Shown in pieces: positions 13,601-26,162 of a stretch of 64,000 bases of DNA. The notes beneath the pieces were generated by a model. That model saw only the letters and a program-made list of their open reading frames with translations, was not told where the DNA came from and did no database searches. The stretch is taken from the NCBI RefSeq assembly GCF_028769735.1, contig NC_088171.1, forward strand, positions 70,201,216 through 70,265,215, in the 5' to 3' direction. Numbering within the stretch: the stretch's first letter is position 1; every line of letters starts with the position of its first letter. Origin of the DNA: Zonotrichia leucophrys gambelii. Taxonomy: Eukaryota; Chordata; Aves; Passeriformes; Passerellidae. The position numbers and the translations under genes are program-made.

Positions 13601-14094
13601 AGAACTGATCATGTCTTATTCATGCTCTCATACAGGCTGTTTACAAACCTTCACCTCCATCAGACACCATGGAGCTCATGAGAAAACACAGGTGGAGTAC
13701 TTAAGATAACTGCCTCAAAAAAACCCTGTGTTTAACTATTCTGAAATCTCAGTATTTTTAAACTCACATAGCATTTTCAGGCCCAGCCATTCTAACTGCT
13801 ACTACCCAGCTATTCCTTAACAATGGCAGCATTTCTACACAACATGAAGTGCTATCCTGGGTTCCTCTTATATTTTCCACATTTAAAAACTCACACACAC
13901 TAGACTATCCATATTTCATGCCACATCATCTTCAGAGAAAAATGGTCAATTTTCTTTCTGAGATAGAGCAGCAAGCTAACACTAGCAGAAGAAAACTCAA
14001 TTCCCTTCCTGTTTCCAGGGATCTTTCTCCACCAAAAAAACAGTCAAGATTAAATATAACATATACCACCTTAAATATAAAAGCAAAGCCTTAC
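10610..14094 (-). other. GMDS intron 3 (3485 bp)
   Basis: This intron is bounded by the GTAAGG donor of exon 3 and the CTGAAG acceptor of exon 4. It is AT-rich and unremarkable. A T-rich stretch with TTGGGG-like pieces lies at about 11640-11790, and the rest is unique-looking sequence. I saw no additional exon or recognisable transposon. The short reading frames in it have no domain features. Confidence 0.9.
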
Positions 14095-14182
14095 TTCCTT
14101 CAATGTGAGCCTGTGGGTTCTTATAGAGATGTTCAATCCGGCCTGTATTAAAAGAACTGGATCGACGAACAATGCCATGCAC
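14095..14182 (-). CDS. GMDS: GMDS exon 3 (GDP-mannose 4,6-dehydratase, partial)
   Basis: This exon encodes 29 codons plus one base, running [20 protein letters not shown] then KNPQAHIEG. This matches human residues of about 50-78 as I remember them. The RRSSSFNT segment follows the second Rossmann strand and, by family knowledge, lies in the region contacting the NADP(H) cofactor. The acceptor is a long T-rich tract ending TCCCCAG (AG at 14183-14184). The donor is GTAAGG (GT at 14093-14094). The entry phase is 0. The exit phase is 1: the final A joins AC of the next exon to make the Asn codon of HIEGNMKL. No frameshift or stop is seen, so this is an intact functional-looking exon rather than a pseudogene. 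Confidence 0.97.
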
Positions 14183-15904
14183 CTGGGGATTGAATAAGGA
14201 AAAAAAATGGAAAAGTAGTAAACATTAAGAAGAAAGAGTTCATTACCATCACTTACAATTCTCATATATGTGGGCCTAACCCTTTTATCAAGGAATCAGA
14301 GCTCAGCTCTATTCCTAAAGATGGACAGTTATCCAATTCCCAAATATGATACTGGGAAATGAGGTGCTATTAACTTTAGCACCATTGAGTGGTTTTCCCT
14401 TCTCCCTCGTCGACACCACTAGCAGCCCAAACATCACACACAGTACAGAAAACACACTGAATTTCCCCAGAGCACCATCTCCTAGTGAGTGAGGCTTGAC
14501 AACATTACTGGAGTTGGAAAAGCAATATTGTGTCTAGAAAACCATTGCTCCTTGGTTGTAGAGAAGTCTTTCTGGAGGCAGATATGGGCATAGAAAAAGC
14601 AACAGCAGGATGTGGGGCTATGGAAAGACAGAATGGGCAGACAGGAGAGAAGGGCAGAAAGAAGGGAGACAAAGGGAAAGAAGGAGCAGCAGCTGCAAGG
14701 CCCAAATGTATTTTAAAAATGAGCTGTCATTCGCTTTCTGGGGTGCAGGAAGAACAGCCAGAACAGTCAGTGCTGTTTTGTAGACCTCATGTGTCACTGT
14801 CCTCCAATGGGTTGCAGGAGACACAGACAAGCCTAAGAATGAAACCCAGGTTGGGAATTTCCTTTAACCTGCCATGATAAATAAGCTGGTGAAAAGAAAG
14901 CTACTCTGGTTCTGAGTAATATTAAAGAAAAGACCCTTTGTGCCTAATACATTAGAGAAATCTTTCCAACATTAACCCTGTTTCATCCTGTCCTGTAAGA
15001 CTGCCCCATGATGCCTGCTGCCAAAATTCATATTAGCTTTGGTTACCAGCTACAGAAGTTGTGCTTGCACAACTGAAATCAAGCTTAAGCATCTGACTGT
15101 CCTCCACCTCTCCCTGGCTTTTATTTCTGAAAGTGATCCCTTGTACTTCTATGCATCCTAGACTTGGTTTGTTGAGGCCATCTCTTTATTCTCCCACTTG
15201 ATGTTAATTTGCAAGAATATAGAAACAGGAACAGGCTAAAACAAGCTATGGTTATTGACAAAGAAAATGTTTTTCATTTCATCTTAAGTCCAGAATTTAA
15301 CCAAGTGAAAAAGTGCACACAAGTGCAGATAAATACCAGTTTGCTGATTTAAGAATGACATTTTGGTGGCAAGATTTAAAAGAGCTCAATAACTTCATTT
15401 TTACGACTTACAGGTCAAATTTATTGTGCCAATTTCCTTGCAGAAAATCACTTGTGATTTTGTGAGCAAGGTATGTGTCCTGTGACATTGCTCACAACAT
15501 AACTTGTTCTACAATTCAAACTCAACTTTCCACAACTGAATAAAACATTTGCCCTTTCAGGATCAGTGAGGCACTGAGAAATGTGCCCCCCAAAAGAAAT
15601 TTTCATCAAATGATGGATTTATGAAGATACATCATAAAAAACATGTAATTAAAAGTCCTATCAAAATAATTCTTTTAGATTGTGCGATGCGTGTACCTAT
15701 AATTTATAGGCACATCAAGTTTACAGAGAAACGCTTTCAAAAAAAGACACTTTCATAATAACTTCACTTTCACAATGACTTCATTTGCACAAATGATGCT
15801 GAAAATATTTTAAGTTCTCAAACAAACTATTACTTTGCTGAGTAAAATATCAGACTTCAGTTTTAACGTAACTCATTATTCTGAAGGAAGAAAACTAAGG
15901 TGCT

Positions 15905-16146
15905 CAACAACAGAGGAGGTTTAGATTAAATATTAGGAAAAAATTTACTCATGTAAAGGGTTGTCAAGAACTGGAACAGGCTGCCCAGACAAGCGGCTGA
16001 GTCACCAGCCCTATAGGTATTTTAGAGACAAGTAGATCTATCATTTAGGAAGACAGTTTAGTGGTGGACTTGGTAGTGTTGGGTTAACCATTGGACTGGA
16101 TGATCTTGGAGGTCATTTCCAACCTAAATTATTCTGTGATTCTTCT
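15905..16146 (+). mobile_element. CR1 LINE 3' end
   Basis: The plus strand shows the standard CR1 3' blocks in order. They are GAGGAGGTTTAGATTAAATATTAGGAAA, then CTGGAACAGGCTGCCCAGACAAGC, then AGTGGTGGACTTGGTAGTGTTGG, then ATTGGACTGGATGATCTTGGAGGTC, ending at CCAACCTAAATTATTCTGTGATTCTTC. It is 5'-truncated, keeping only about 240 bp, as most CR1 copies do. It is better preserved than the copy near 6.9 kb. It lies antisense to GMDS in intron 2. Confidence 0.9.
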
Positions 16147-16466
16147 AGCAAGATTAAATATTTTGGCTTAAAGTTCTGAAGGGAGACTTCTTGAGCATTC
16201 AATTATCTATCTCTGAATGAAGTCATGCTGAAATTCATGATCATCTGAACGGCTGACCAATAAATCAAATCTTGCCAGCTCAAAAGCTTGATGAAAGATT
16301 GGGCTTGCAAGAGCTTTGTGTCTGCTCATGACTGTGATACAAACTTTTGACCAGTGAGATGTGCTAAATGCACCCGTCCCAGGACTTCAAAAGAGTCGGT
16401 AAACAGACAAATCCAGAGAGCCTGTTACATTCAGTGATAACAAAAAACCCCATGTGAACCCTGCTA

Positions 16467-16503
16467 TTTTTTTTCTTTTCTTTCTTTTTTTTTCTTTTTC
16501 TCC
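16467..16503 (+). repeat. Pyrimidine (CT/T) run
   Basis: An uninterrupted T/C tract with T-run and TTTC units lies in intron 2. Read on the minus strand it is a GAAA/A-rich purine run. It is low-complexity, not a splice acceptor of a known exon. Confidence 0.9.
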
Positions 16504-18124
16504 CACTCCTTATTCTGGTATGCACATACAAGAGCAAGAAAACCTGCCAAATGCTTAATCCATGACAGCAATATTACCGTAAGAAAACTGATGAAAGGTA
16601 CCTTTGTCTGCATGGGACAGAGAATTGCAAGTGAAATGCAAACTCTGTGACAGGCCAAAATGTGTGCAGACTGGTTAATCTACTTAAGAATGTATCAGTG
16701 GATTTTTCTCAAAAGAGACAGATCTTCAAACACATTGAAATTTTAAAAAGAAAAGGAAGTTGAATGAAGCATCTCAATTAGGGAGGCAATCAGTTGTCGT
16801 ATGCTTGCATTCAGTTATTTAGGAACAGAGGTTTCTAAATGGGAGCACAGGAAAGAACTCCAAAAAATTGATGGAGAGCTGAAGAACAGAACGAAAGAAC
16901 TCTACCCAACTATAGTAATCTTTGTACTGTTGAAAGGATTATATTTAATTTGGTGTTGTCAGCTCCCAATTTCATCGTGCACAATGAGAGAATGTGCTTT
17001 TGCCTTCAAAATAGCAAAGGCAATCACAATATCCCTCATCCCCAAATGGAATGGAGAAATCGTAAAAAATAATCAATGTACACATCTTAAAAACCAACTT
17101 CAATAACCAAATTAATCAATAAAGCCAAAGAAAGGATGGAATAAGCGAGGCAAGATTAACCTGCTACAAAAGTATGGGAAGCACAAACTGGCTGAGAAGA
17201 GACTTTTCACTAAGCTATGAAGCAGTATTACAACAGAAGTAATAAAATTCAACATTAAAACAAGCATTAACTTTTACTAAACCCCAAAAAAAAAAAAATA
17301 CATTGTGGGGAGATTAATTTGACCACTCAATCTCCTTCCATTTTCATACATTTTAGAACCATCTTCTATTATCAAGAAGGCAAATATTCTTACATTTAAG
17401 CCCACATCAGTTCAAACCCCTCAAATCAAACCATAACAATAGCAACAACATGATTGTTGCTTTGCTAGACCAGAAGAAATCTGATTTTTGCCAGGGAAAA
17501 TTATGCTGCGAGAAGGAATCAGACTCCCATTATTTCAAGGAAAAAGAATGCAAAAAAATCACGTGCTGAGCAATAATTAATTAATCCAAGATAAAACATA
17601 GAAAATAACTGTACCAAAGTACAACTTGTTTGGGGTTTGTTATTTGGGTTTTGTTTTAGGGTTTGTTTTTTTCCTTTTTAAACAGAGAAAGCAAAATGCA
17701 AGGTTTTTATTGCTGAAATAAAACTGTCAAAAAAAGGGCCTTTACTGTGGAGAGAGAGGTGGGGAAAAAGAACAAGCAAGAGGTTCTTATTCCTTTATGT
17801 GGTACATTGCATCATAAATTATTCCCTAATTCCTTACAGTTTTGGCTCACACAGGTCACTGCTTATCTGAGCTGGCGGGAAACATGCAAACCAGCTATAC
17901 CCCGAGGAGAAGAGGGAATCCACCAGTGGACATTAGATGATAAATAGTACAATAACCTGGCATGATTACAGGCCATGCTGCACATTCCTCTCTGGAGTTT
18001 TGATTTGTTATCTAGGACTGGAGTGGAAAACATACACAGGGAAGGACAGGAGCAGAGGAAGCGGGCTGGGGCTGCAGCATCCAAACGACTCCATCAGCCT
18101 GCAGCCCGTCACCGAGTCACTCAC

Positions 18125-18169
18125 CTCATAGCCTTTTTCCAGCAGGAACTCAGCCAAGTACGATCCATC
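18125..18169 (-). CDS. GMDS: GMDS exon 2 (GDP-mannose 4,6-dehydratase, partial)
   Basis: This exon encodes DGSYLAEFLLEKGYE on the minus strand, identical to residues of about 35-49 of human GMDS as I remember it. It covers the end of the first Rossmann glycine motif (GxTGQDG) and the helix after it. The enzyme is a cytosolic NADP(H)-dependent short-chain dehydrogenase/reductase-fold protein. It converts GDP-mannose to GDP-4-keto-6-deoxymannose, the first step of GDP-fucose synthesis. The exon is flanked by an acceptor (pyrimidine-rich stretch ending CTTCCCAG at 18170-18177) and a donor (GTGAGT at 18119-18124). Both junctions are phase 0, so the 45 bp hold exactly 15 codons. No start codon is expected here. 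Exon 1 is not in the window. Confidence 0.96.
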
Positions 18170-20219
18170 CTGGGAAGAGCAAGATATAGGAAAATGTTAG
18201 AAACACAGCGAATAGGCCTGGGAGATTTGGACTGGTTAAGATCTCAAAAGAGAGAAGAAAAAAACTTGTAGTGAGTAGACTGGGTAACAAGCCTATACTT
18301 TGATTTCTCCAGATTCATACAGCGACCTAAAAATACCACAGTTTCTCTTCAGTTAATTTTAGACTATGAAGCAGTATATTTTAAGATAACTTGCATACAA
18401 ATGCTGGTTGAGAATTCCCATCTCTTGAATCTCTTCCCAAGTTCCATTATAAAGTGCCTGGGGACTATCTTTCTAAAATATCCTAACCACAGTCTTTGAA
18501 TTTGAACTATTTTGGAGATAGGGAAGGAAAAACATGTAAAAAAATAGTACAAGCTTGGCATCCTCTAAAAACCAACATGCCTCAGTAGCACCTTGTCACA
18601 CTGGCATCTCCCTTGGCCAGGCACACCTTCTACAAGGTTTCTGAAGGCAGTAATAATTCTGCCTTGCGTGACCTACAGAGTTTTCAAAAACATCCCTAGC
18701 ACACCTTATATTTAAACTACATGATAAAAGTCATTTTCAGATCTTAAATATATATCATTGAAGGTTGAGAATTTGGAAATTTGGGTCATTTAATTTCAGA
18801 GATCTTTCTTCTTTTTTTTTCTCCTGTAAAATCCTTGTCAAACTTAAATTATTAAGCTCCTCAAAAGCTAATACTTCAAAACATGTGCTAGCACACATTT
18901 TCCTGAAATAAGAGGATTCTGGCAAATGAATATTGCCAGAATTACCAAAACCAGTAAGTTCATAACAACTCTATAAATGTGTAAATACCATCACATACTC
19001 AGCAAAGTTTACCTCTCCAAAAGAGTTCTCACTAACCAATTCAATGATTATCCATGCCCAAAGTCTGCACTTTCACTCACTTCTTGAATTGCTTGTTCCT
19101 TCAATATGTGAATGTATTCCACCAGACGCAAATGACTTGCTACAAAAAGACCATAAAAACAATGAGATGCCACTATGTTTACAGATTTAAACTCTGTTAT
19201 GTGGATCTGCTCTGTCATAATCATGGCCAGAGACGTTTAAGAGCAAAACTAAACAGACAACATTTCTTTCTGATCATCACTTAAAAGCATGTTGCTCCAG
19301 AGAAAAACTTCCTTTTTACCTCATATTAAAATATTTTTTGCCTCAGAGAGCCTAAGAAGAATAACACACTAAAGTAAGAAATTACAGATGCACTAAGAGG
19401 CCCTACAGGAGCAGGACTGCCAAGGGAAATTGCTTGCTGCATTGACGGCAAAATCCTAGGTATGCAAAATGGCACAGTACAGTGCACAAGGGGCACATTG
19501 CTCTATGTTAAAAAGTCCAGCATTAGAAAAGGAATTACTTCATGGTATAAATGCTTCATAAAGTCTCACACAATGTAAAAGACCCTGAAACCAAGGAAGT
19601 TTCAGCTTCCACACTACATGTACACGTATGTGCTCAGATCTTCACAGGGCTAGAGCCTTGTAATAGCAGTCTATGACACCAGTTAATCAGGAAAATAACC
19701 ACATGTGCCATAGCTTCACTGGAAGAATATGTACATCAAATTATAAGAACAAGGTCCTGAAAGGAGAAATTCAAAGAATATTTGATGGAAAATCTGGAAA
19801 AGTGTAAGTGTAAAGGGGGAGATGACAGCTACTTTTAATGCTTTTGTCATCTTTTTCATTAGCTCCAGGATTTAGCAGAGAGGGTAAAACTTCCAAACTC
19901 TCCTTAGTTGCTCAGTCCACTACAACATAAAACTATTATTAAATTAAAAAAAAAGGAGGTGAAAGTGGGAGACCCAGAGAGTGCAAAGGAGAGGAAAAAG
20001 AAAGGCTGTGATTACTTAGGAAGTTGATGGGAAACAGACTTAACTAGGATTGAACCCTGTCAATAAGGTCTTGTTCTTCTCACCCAGGCCATTGCTCAAA
20101 GTTTCCAGTCACCCTGGAACATTTTGAACCAGCAGTGGCACTTGCTTCCTCTGCGCTTCCTTTCCAGGTCTATCAAGTGATAGGGCAGGGCTTCACAATG
20201 AGTGGGAAACAGGCAGCAA

Positions 20220-20350
20220 GTGTGAAAGCTCCTGCTTTCTGGCTCTGGCACAGCGCAGCTGATTCGGTGTCTGGTAATCGCACAGATCCGCGCTGTCCTG
20301 CGCTGCGATACCGTATCGCACACAGCCCCAGGGGTCACGGCCCCCTTCCT
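20220..20350. promoter_or_regulatory. Small CpG-dense patch about 2 kb upstream of exon 2
   Basis: About 10 CpGs occur in roughly 120 bp, including a GATCCGCG at 20285-20292 and GCGATACCGTATCGC at 20303-20317. The surrounding DNA has very few. It is too short to be a standard CpG island. It could be a small regulatory element or the remnant of a methylation-protected sequence. Confidence 0.3.
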
Positions 20351-21704
20351 TCTCTGCTCACTACAGCAGCCTGCCAGTGGGAATGGCAATCACAACAGCC
20401 ATCAAAGCCTCGAAGAGCTTGCAGCTGGTAAGGACAGCACAGTTTCCATCTTCTCCTAATGAGGTCAGGGAGTAAATAATAATAAGTAAGGTTTGTAAAG
20501 TGATTTAAACCTTTAGCCATAGGAGAAGACACATATATTACACATATAAATTCTATTATCAAAGCTACTGATTTACATTTATACTGCAAAGTCTTGAAGA
20601 TACAGGAATCCCTGTAAAGGGATTAGAAAAGGGATAATAAAGGAACGAGGCATTAAATTATTATATAATATAGGTGCTATTATATTTCATTTGAGAGCTT
20701 AGTTTTGCTATTGTAAAGTATCCAGCTAATGATGTTCAGTTTATAACAAATCAACAAAATATCAGAAGACAGAAGCAGATCTCTGTCTGTGGACAAACAG
20801 TATTGAAACAAAGTTTCCTACAGGCTGCCTTTAAGTAGGATTACAATGAGGCCTGGCTCCTCACAGATATGTCAGAACAGCTTGAACAATCAAAACAGTT
20901 TAACAAGACTGACTAAATAAACCACCTCAGCTAAAACAGTTCCTCATCAGCACACTCTGGCACTTGAATTTCTGCACAGTCTTCAGCCAAATACTAGTTT
21001 GAAAGCTCATACAAGGAATGATACTTCAGCTGGCTTCCAAGACACAGCAGCAGGTTTCCAACTGCAGCTGCCTTACAACATGTCTGTAAAATTCCCAGAC
21101 AAAAGAAAACAGCCATATAAACTAGCATGAGACAAGTTTAGGATGCAATATTTTATATTTAATACAGTAGTTAATGTCAAAAACTTCAATAAGCTTTGAC
21201 ACACTATCAAAGAAAAACTTCCAACATGGTGAAGAAATTGAGACAAATGAGTTAGACAGTGCTTTGCCAAAATCATCTAGTATAAAAACAGTATCAAGTT
21301 TGACTTGATCCATGAGCAAATAACAGGATAATTTATACAGAAAACTGAAAACAAGTGTAACTCAATATCCTGTTTAGCAATCCAACCTCCTTTATTTTGC
21401 ACTGTTTTACACAGTCAAGTTCCATTTGCCATGAACTAATTTAGGATTTATATTGACACATCCAGGGAAGGCTGTAGAAGCACCCTGACATGCAGGCCAT
21501 CTTCATCCTCTTTCTTTGATTTGGCACTTCCAACACCCTTCCACAGAGCTCTTGGATTCAAGAATTAGATAATGCCTGAATGCCCGAGCATTCTTAATCC
21601 AGAAGTCTCCCTCTTCCCCACAGCCCCTCTCTGCTAACAAAGAGGAGTGGAAGTACTAGATGGATGAAGCAACAAGGGAAAAGAGGTCAAGAGAAAAAGA
21701 TCAT

Positions 21705-21720
21705 GAGGAGGAGGAGGAGG
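21705..21720 (+). repeat. (GAG)n microsatellite
   Basis: Five and a third GAG units run in tandem, inside a purine-rich stretch (21660-21725). It is non-coding and intronic. Confidence 0.9.
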
Positions 21721-23524
21721 TATAGAGTTCTTTTATTACTACTCCTAGAGTTCCAGGACAAGCATACGGAGTGCTTTTTCAGAAGGAGGGAAAAAGAATT
21801 AAAGACCTAACATAAATGATGCAAGAGTATTATGACCATACCATTGAGGAGAAAGGGCTCTCAGTTGTGGGGGAGAAATATAAACATTTGAAAAGAAACA
21901 CCCCACAGTGTATCAAGTATTCATAATTCATTACACCTCTGAAAAAAAATGTGTAATGGTTTTCCACATACCACAGAAGAGATCAATGGTGCTTATACTT
22001 ATAAAATTCAAAACTGATTGAGGCTAGTGCTGCGCCCTCAGGAATAACTACAAAGGTGAGTTTGTGGAAGTTCAAACTAAATGTCAATTATCAAGGCCAT
22101 TTTTAGAAGTTCTCAATTCCTTTTGAGCTACAAACTACAGTTGTGCTCTGCTGAAGTTAAATTTTGGCAGGTTCAATTAATCTGTTTGGGGGAGAGTGCA
22201 TGGAAAAAAGAGGCACACTTTCATCCATAGGACATGGGTTGTTTCCTGAAAGCATCTCTCTGACACAACACAAGCAACAGTGCAGAGTGACCATTTTTAT
22301 TTAGCCTTGTTGGAACGAATAATCTATCTCCCCATGAAAATCTACCGAAGCAGGGCCACTGGTGGCCTTGCACAATAAATTGTTGGTTCATCAACTTTTA
22401 AACTTTTGTACAGCTAGAAGCTAATGCTATTTCAGAGACTTATTGAGCTGGAGTATGGTGACAGATCCTTTGGGGCAGGAGATAGACACCATTCTAAAGT
22501 AACATCCAACTGATTTTAATAGCAGTCTGCAACAACTATTCATTTGTACATGGCACTCTAGAGCAGTCTTCCTTAAAAACAAAAAATCCATGAGAGTAAT
22601 AAAGTGAAAAGTTATTTTTCTTGAAAAAATGCATACTTCTAATAACTTCCAGTGATTTATAGAGGAAATCAGTAATTTTTTGCAGATACTATAAAAAGAA
22701 CAGTGCTACACTTTGTCTCAAATCTTCAAGGTGATAATAGAGGTAAAGCACAGAAGCATTCATAAAAAATTCCTCATACTGAAAACAGGAAGAACTATGA
22801 ACTCTGAAGTATTTAACTGATTTATTAAAGCTGCCACCCTCTAAATGCAGTAGTTATTTTGCTATTTTGATTTGTATTCTGGCCAAGTAAGAATATAAAA
22901 ACAAGTGTCCTTTTGTTCCTGCTGTCAAAAGAAAAAGTCAAAAGGCAGTAAATGTAAAAAAAAATTATCTTTGTTTTAAAAGACTGTCCAATTAATCAAA
23001 GGGTTTTGTAATTCATTAACTGCAGTGCAACAAAATAAAATTAAGCAGGACGAAAAGTTAGCAACAAGGAAAGCATTTTACTTACACTACTCTTTTCCAA
23101 TTAAGTTTTGTTTAAAGGCAAAAGAAAAGCAAAGTTGCTTTGGAAAAATGAATCACTGTGTTATTTCCTAGTCTGAGCTCCATCTGACCTCACACACTAT
23201 TCCACTGGTAAACTATTAAGTTATATTAAGAGCTGCAACTGCACTTACAGAAAAGACCAACATACTCTTCCTTTCTCCCTCCCTCCAATTCTCTTTATCT
23301 AAAACATTAGTCACATCATCAATATTTATAGCTATTCCACTGTAAGCCTTAACATAGACCTCTCATTTTGAGAGCAAGCTTTGCATCACTCTAAGGCTGA
23401 CATGAACAGAATAAACCTCTGGAATTCAAGTTTGCTCCATACCAACCAGTTTGGCTTAAATTAAGCCAACAACAGTAAGGTATGTTCAGCTAAATGCTGC
23501 TGATTTTTTCAAGTCTTGGTATTT

Positions 23525-23539
23525 AAATAAATAAATAAA
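23525..23539 (+). repeat. (AAAT)n run
   Basis: AAATAAATAAATAAA is a short tetranucleotide repeat in intron 1. Confidence 0.9.
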
Positions 23540-26149
23540 CCTTTAGTCTAAACCAGTATGATATTCTACAATAATCAAACAGCTTCCACACAAATCTCCC
23601 CCCAAACATCTCAGCTTGGGAAAAACAAATTACACCAACAAATGGAGTATATAGGGTTTTTTCCTGATTGCAGGAACCTGTGGCACATAGTGTGTTATGT
23701 CCAAGCACACCACAAATTTGCCAGTGATGACAGTCAGGTGCTTGAAAGCTTTTTAGAAAAAAACCTAAAAATCCCACCCCTAAACATTCAGGCATCAAAA
23801 TACTCAAAATAACTGTTAGCTCTCAGACCTATCCAAAGAAACTATCATCAAAAAGATGAGTAGTCTCAGTAGACAGCCTTTTAAAGCTTTAAGAACTTAT
23901 GAGCCACAAAACCTTAGTTTTTTCTTCAAATTGGAATGTCTAGTATTGTATACTTATCCATTAGTACACTTATATAAACAAAACAAGTTAGGAACTCTGA
24001 ATTTGAAAGGAAACTAGCTTTACCTTTCTGTCTCACTACTGAAAGCACAGGGATTAGAAGATTGTGTCTATAAACATGGAAATACAAATCATATGGGCAA
24101 CGCTCCAGATGAAAATTAGAACTTCTATGTAGGTAATGGGAAACCCGCAATAATTTTTAAAGCCACAAGATTATTGTTTTGCCCATCCCTATTTCCTCCT
24201 GGTTTCAGAAAGGTCCTGGTTATCAGATGGTCTTTCACCTTTGCAAAAGAGCAAGAGCAGCTCCAATCAGCAGCAGCTATGAGCTTTTTGGACCTGCTTT
24301 ATCCTTGAGTACCCAGACTAAGCCAACAGCCCCATTAAGTGACTCACAGTGACTCAGGGGGAAACCCCTCAATATGTAACAAATGCAAACTCACCTCAAA
24401 CACTATCCAGTGGAGACCCAAACACACAAAACCTACTGCAGAGGGCAAAGAAACCAGGAAACGCAGGACTAAGCTTGGCTATGCCCCCAAAAGAATAACT
24501 TAGATATCAAAATTTCAAAATTCAGAATTGTCACAGTATGAAATCCATAAAGCCCTGAAATTTTGGGTTCAGAATGAATTGTGTCTTTTATGTTTAAAGG
24601 AAATGAGTAATTCTGTGAAGTGACACCAGGAGGAAAAATATGACATCTTGGCATGCCACCTTTAACATCCTACAGTGGAAAACCAATAACAGCAGCAGTA
24701 ACATGGCTATCACTGTAATTTGGGGAGGGCACCTGAACTTATGACCACAGCTCAATACATATCCTACCAGAAACACTGGACTCATCTCACTCCAAGACAG
24801 AGCCACTTTTTTCTTTCTTTCTTTTTATCCTTCCTGCAGCAGCCTAATGCAGCAGCTGAGGTTAAAGCTGCTTTCAGCACTGTAGCACCAGCCTCTCAGG
24901 CTAATGGCTCAAGCAGGCTTTATCCACTCCTGCTCACCTCCTGAGGTTTTTACCTTAAGTTTAGCCCAAGATGTTTCCTAACAGAATACAAGGTCAGTTA
25001 TTTGAGACAAAACAAAATAAACACCTCACTTGCTACTGTGTTTGCATGAAATCAAAGCTTAATAAAAAGGAAGTAAATGAGTGTAGATCAGGAAAAAGAT
25101 TTTTAATTCATTCTTCTGTACTCAGCTTTACAGATGGATACTGTAATTTTATCTGAAATGTAGTTTATTTGCAAGAAAACACAAAACAAGAAATTATAAT
25201 CCAGTTGGAGGAGAGGAGCAGTGCACAGTAACTCAACTCTTATTTTCTTAAAAGTTTCCATAGTAAGAAATTTGAAAATCCAGTCAGGAAGGCCTGTTTG
25301 TTATAACTTCAACAGCTCTCAGGCTTGCAATATTTGCTTGGATGGAAGAAAAGTGCTGATCCTGCAGTGATATGATCTGCAAATCATGGAAGAAAATACT
25401 CTGTTTCTGGACATTTCAAGTTCTGGGAGTAAACAGCTTGCCTTACAACTCGTCATAACTCTCTTTGGTATTGCCTCTCCCAGTCTGCATGGTCTGAGCC
25501 CAGTTTCTTTACTGTGCTGGAATCTTCTGAATAAATAATTTTTTTCAGTAACTTTGCTTATTTATGCAATTCTCACCTTTTTATTACCAGATTTCCAAAC
25601 TTCCTAATTTTCAGCAGAGGTCTTTAAAAGATGGACTCTAATACTTTTCAGAGTTATGGATTCAGAGTGGCCAAGAGACCAGACAGCCTAATTGTGGTCT
25701 TCAACACCCTGAGCTCTGGGCAGCTCAGATTTCTCTTTACACCAGTAAGGGATAAAATAGGAACCAAAAGAACCCAAAGAGCAATAACAGCAATAAACTT
25801 CCTAATAGTTCTGCAATGGAATAGAAAAGGAAAAATGTGATTGAAATTTCAAAACAAGCAAACAAGAAAAACCCTACAGAAATGCCAAAGCTAGATTCTT
25901 GTGAAAAGAATAAATATTTGGAGCAAAATGTAACATATTCATTTACTGTCTTTACTTAACTATCTGTAACAACTATTTGTAACCTCTTTTCAGGAGAAAT
26001 GGAAGAAACAGTAACAGGGGAGAAATTTAGCAGGAGAGCTCTCAGGAGTTGTTCCCCAGAGTTTACTGTACTCACATGCACTTCTTCCTCACAAAAAGAA
26101 TGTTATACATTTTGAGTCCTCCCTACAAAAATCCATACTTCAGTTCATT

Positions 26150-26162
26150 GGGGGGGGGGGGG
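26150..26162 (+). repeat. Homopolymer of 13 G
   Basis: Thirteen uninterrupted G are followed by AAGGG. Long poly-G is uncommon in AT-rich vertebrate introns. It can form G-quadruplex structures and is prone to sequencing and replication length errors. Confidence 0.97.

Larger units (their letters stand above)
14183..18124 (-). other. GMDS intron 2 (3942 bp)
   Basis: This intron runs between the GTGAGT donor of exon 2 and the TCCCCAG acceptor of exon 3. It contains a CR1 3' end (about 15905-16146), a pyrimidine run (16467-16503), an A-run near 17285-17298 and a G/T-rich patch at about 17627-17680. A purine-rich stretch lies near 14570-14700. I see no other gene. Confidence 0.9.

Noticed and set aside
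17627..17680. Telomere-like G/T repeats
   Set aside because: GGGTTT-like pieces are irregular and not in a TTAGGG array. This is low-complexity sequence only.
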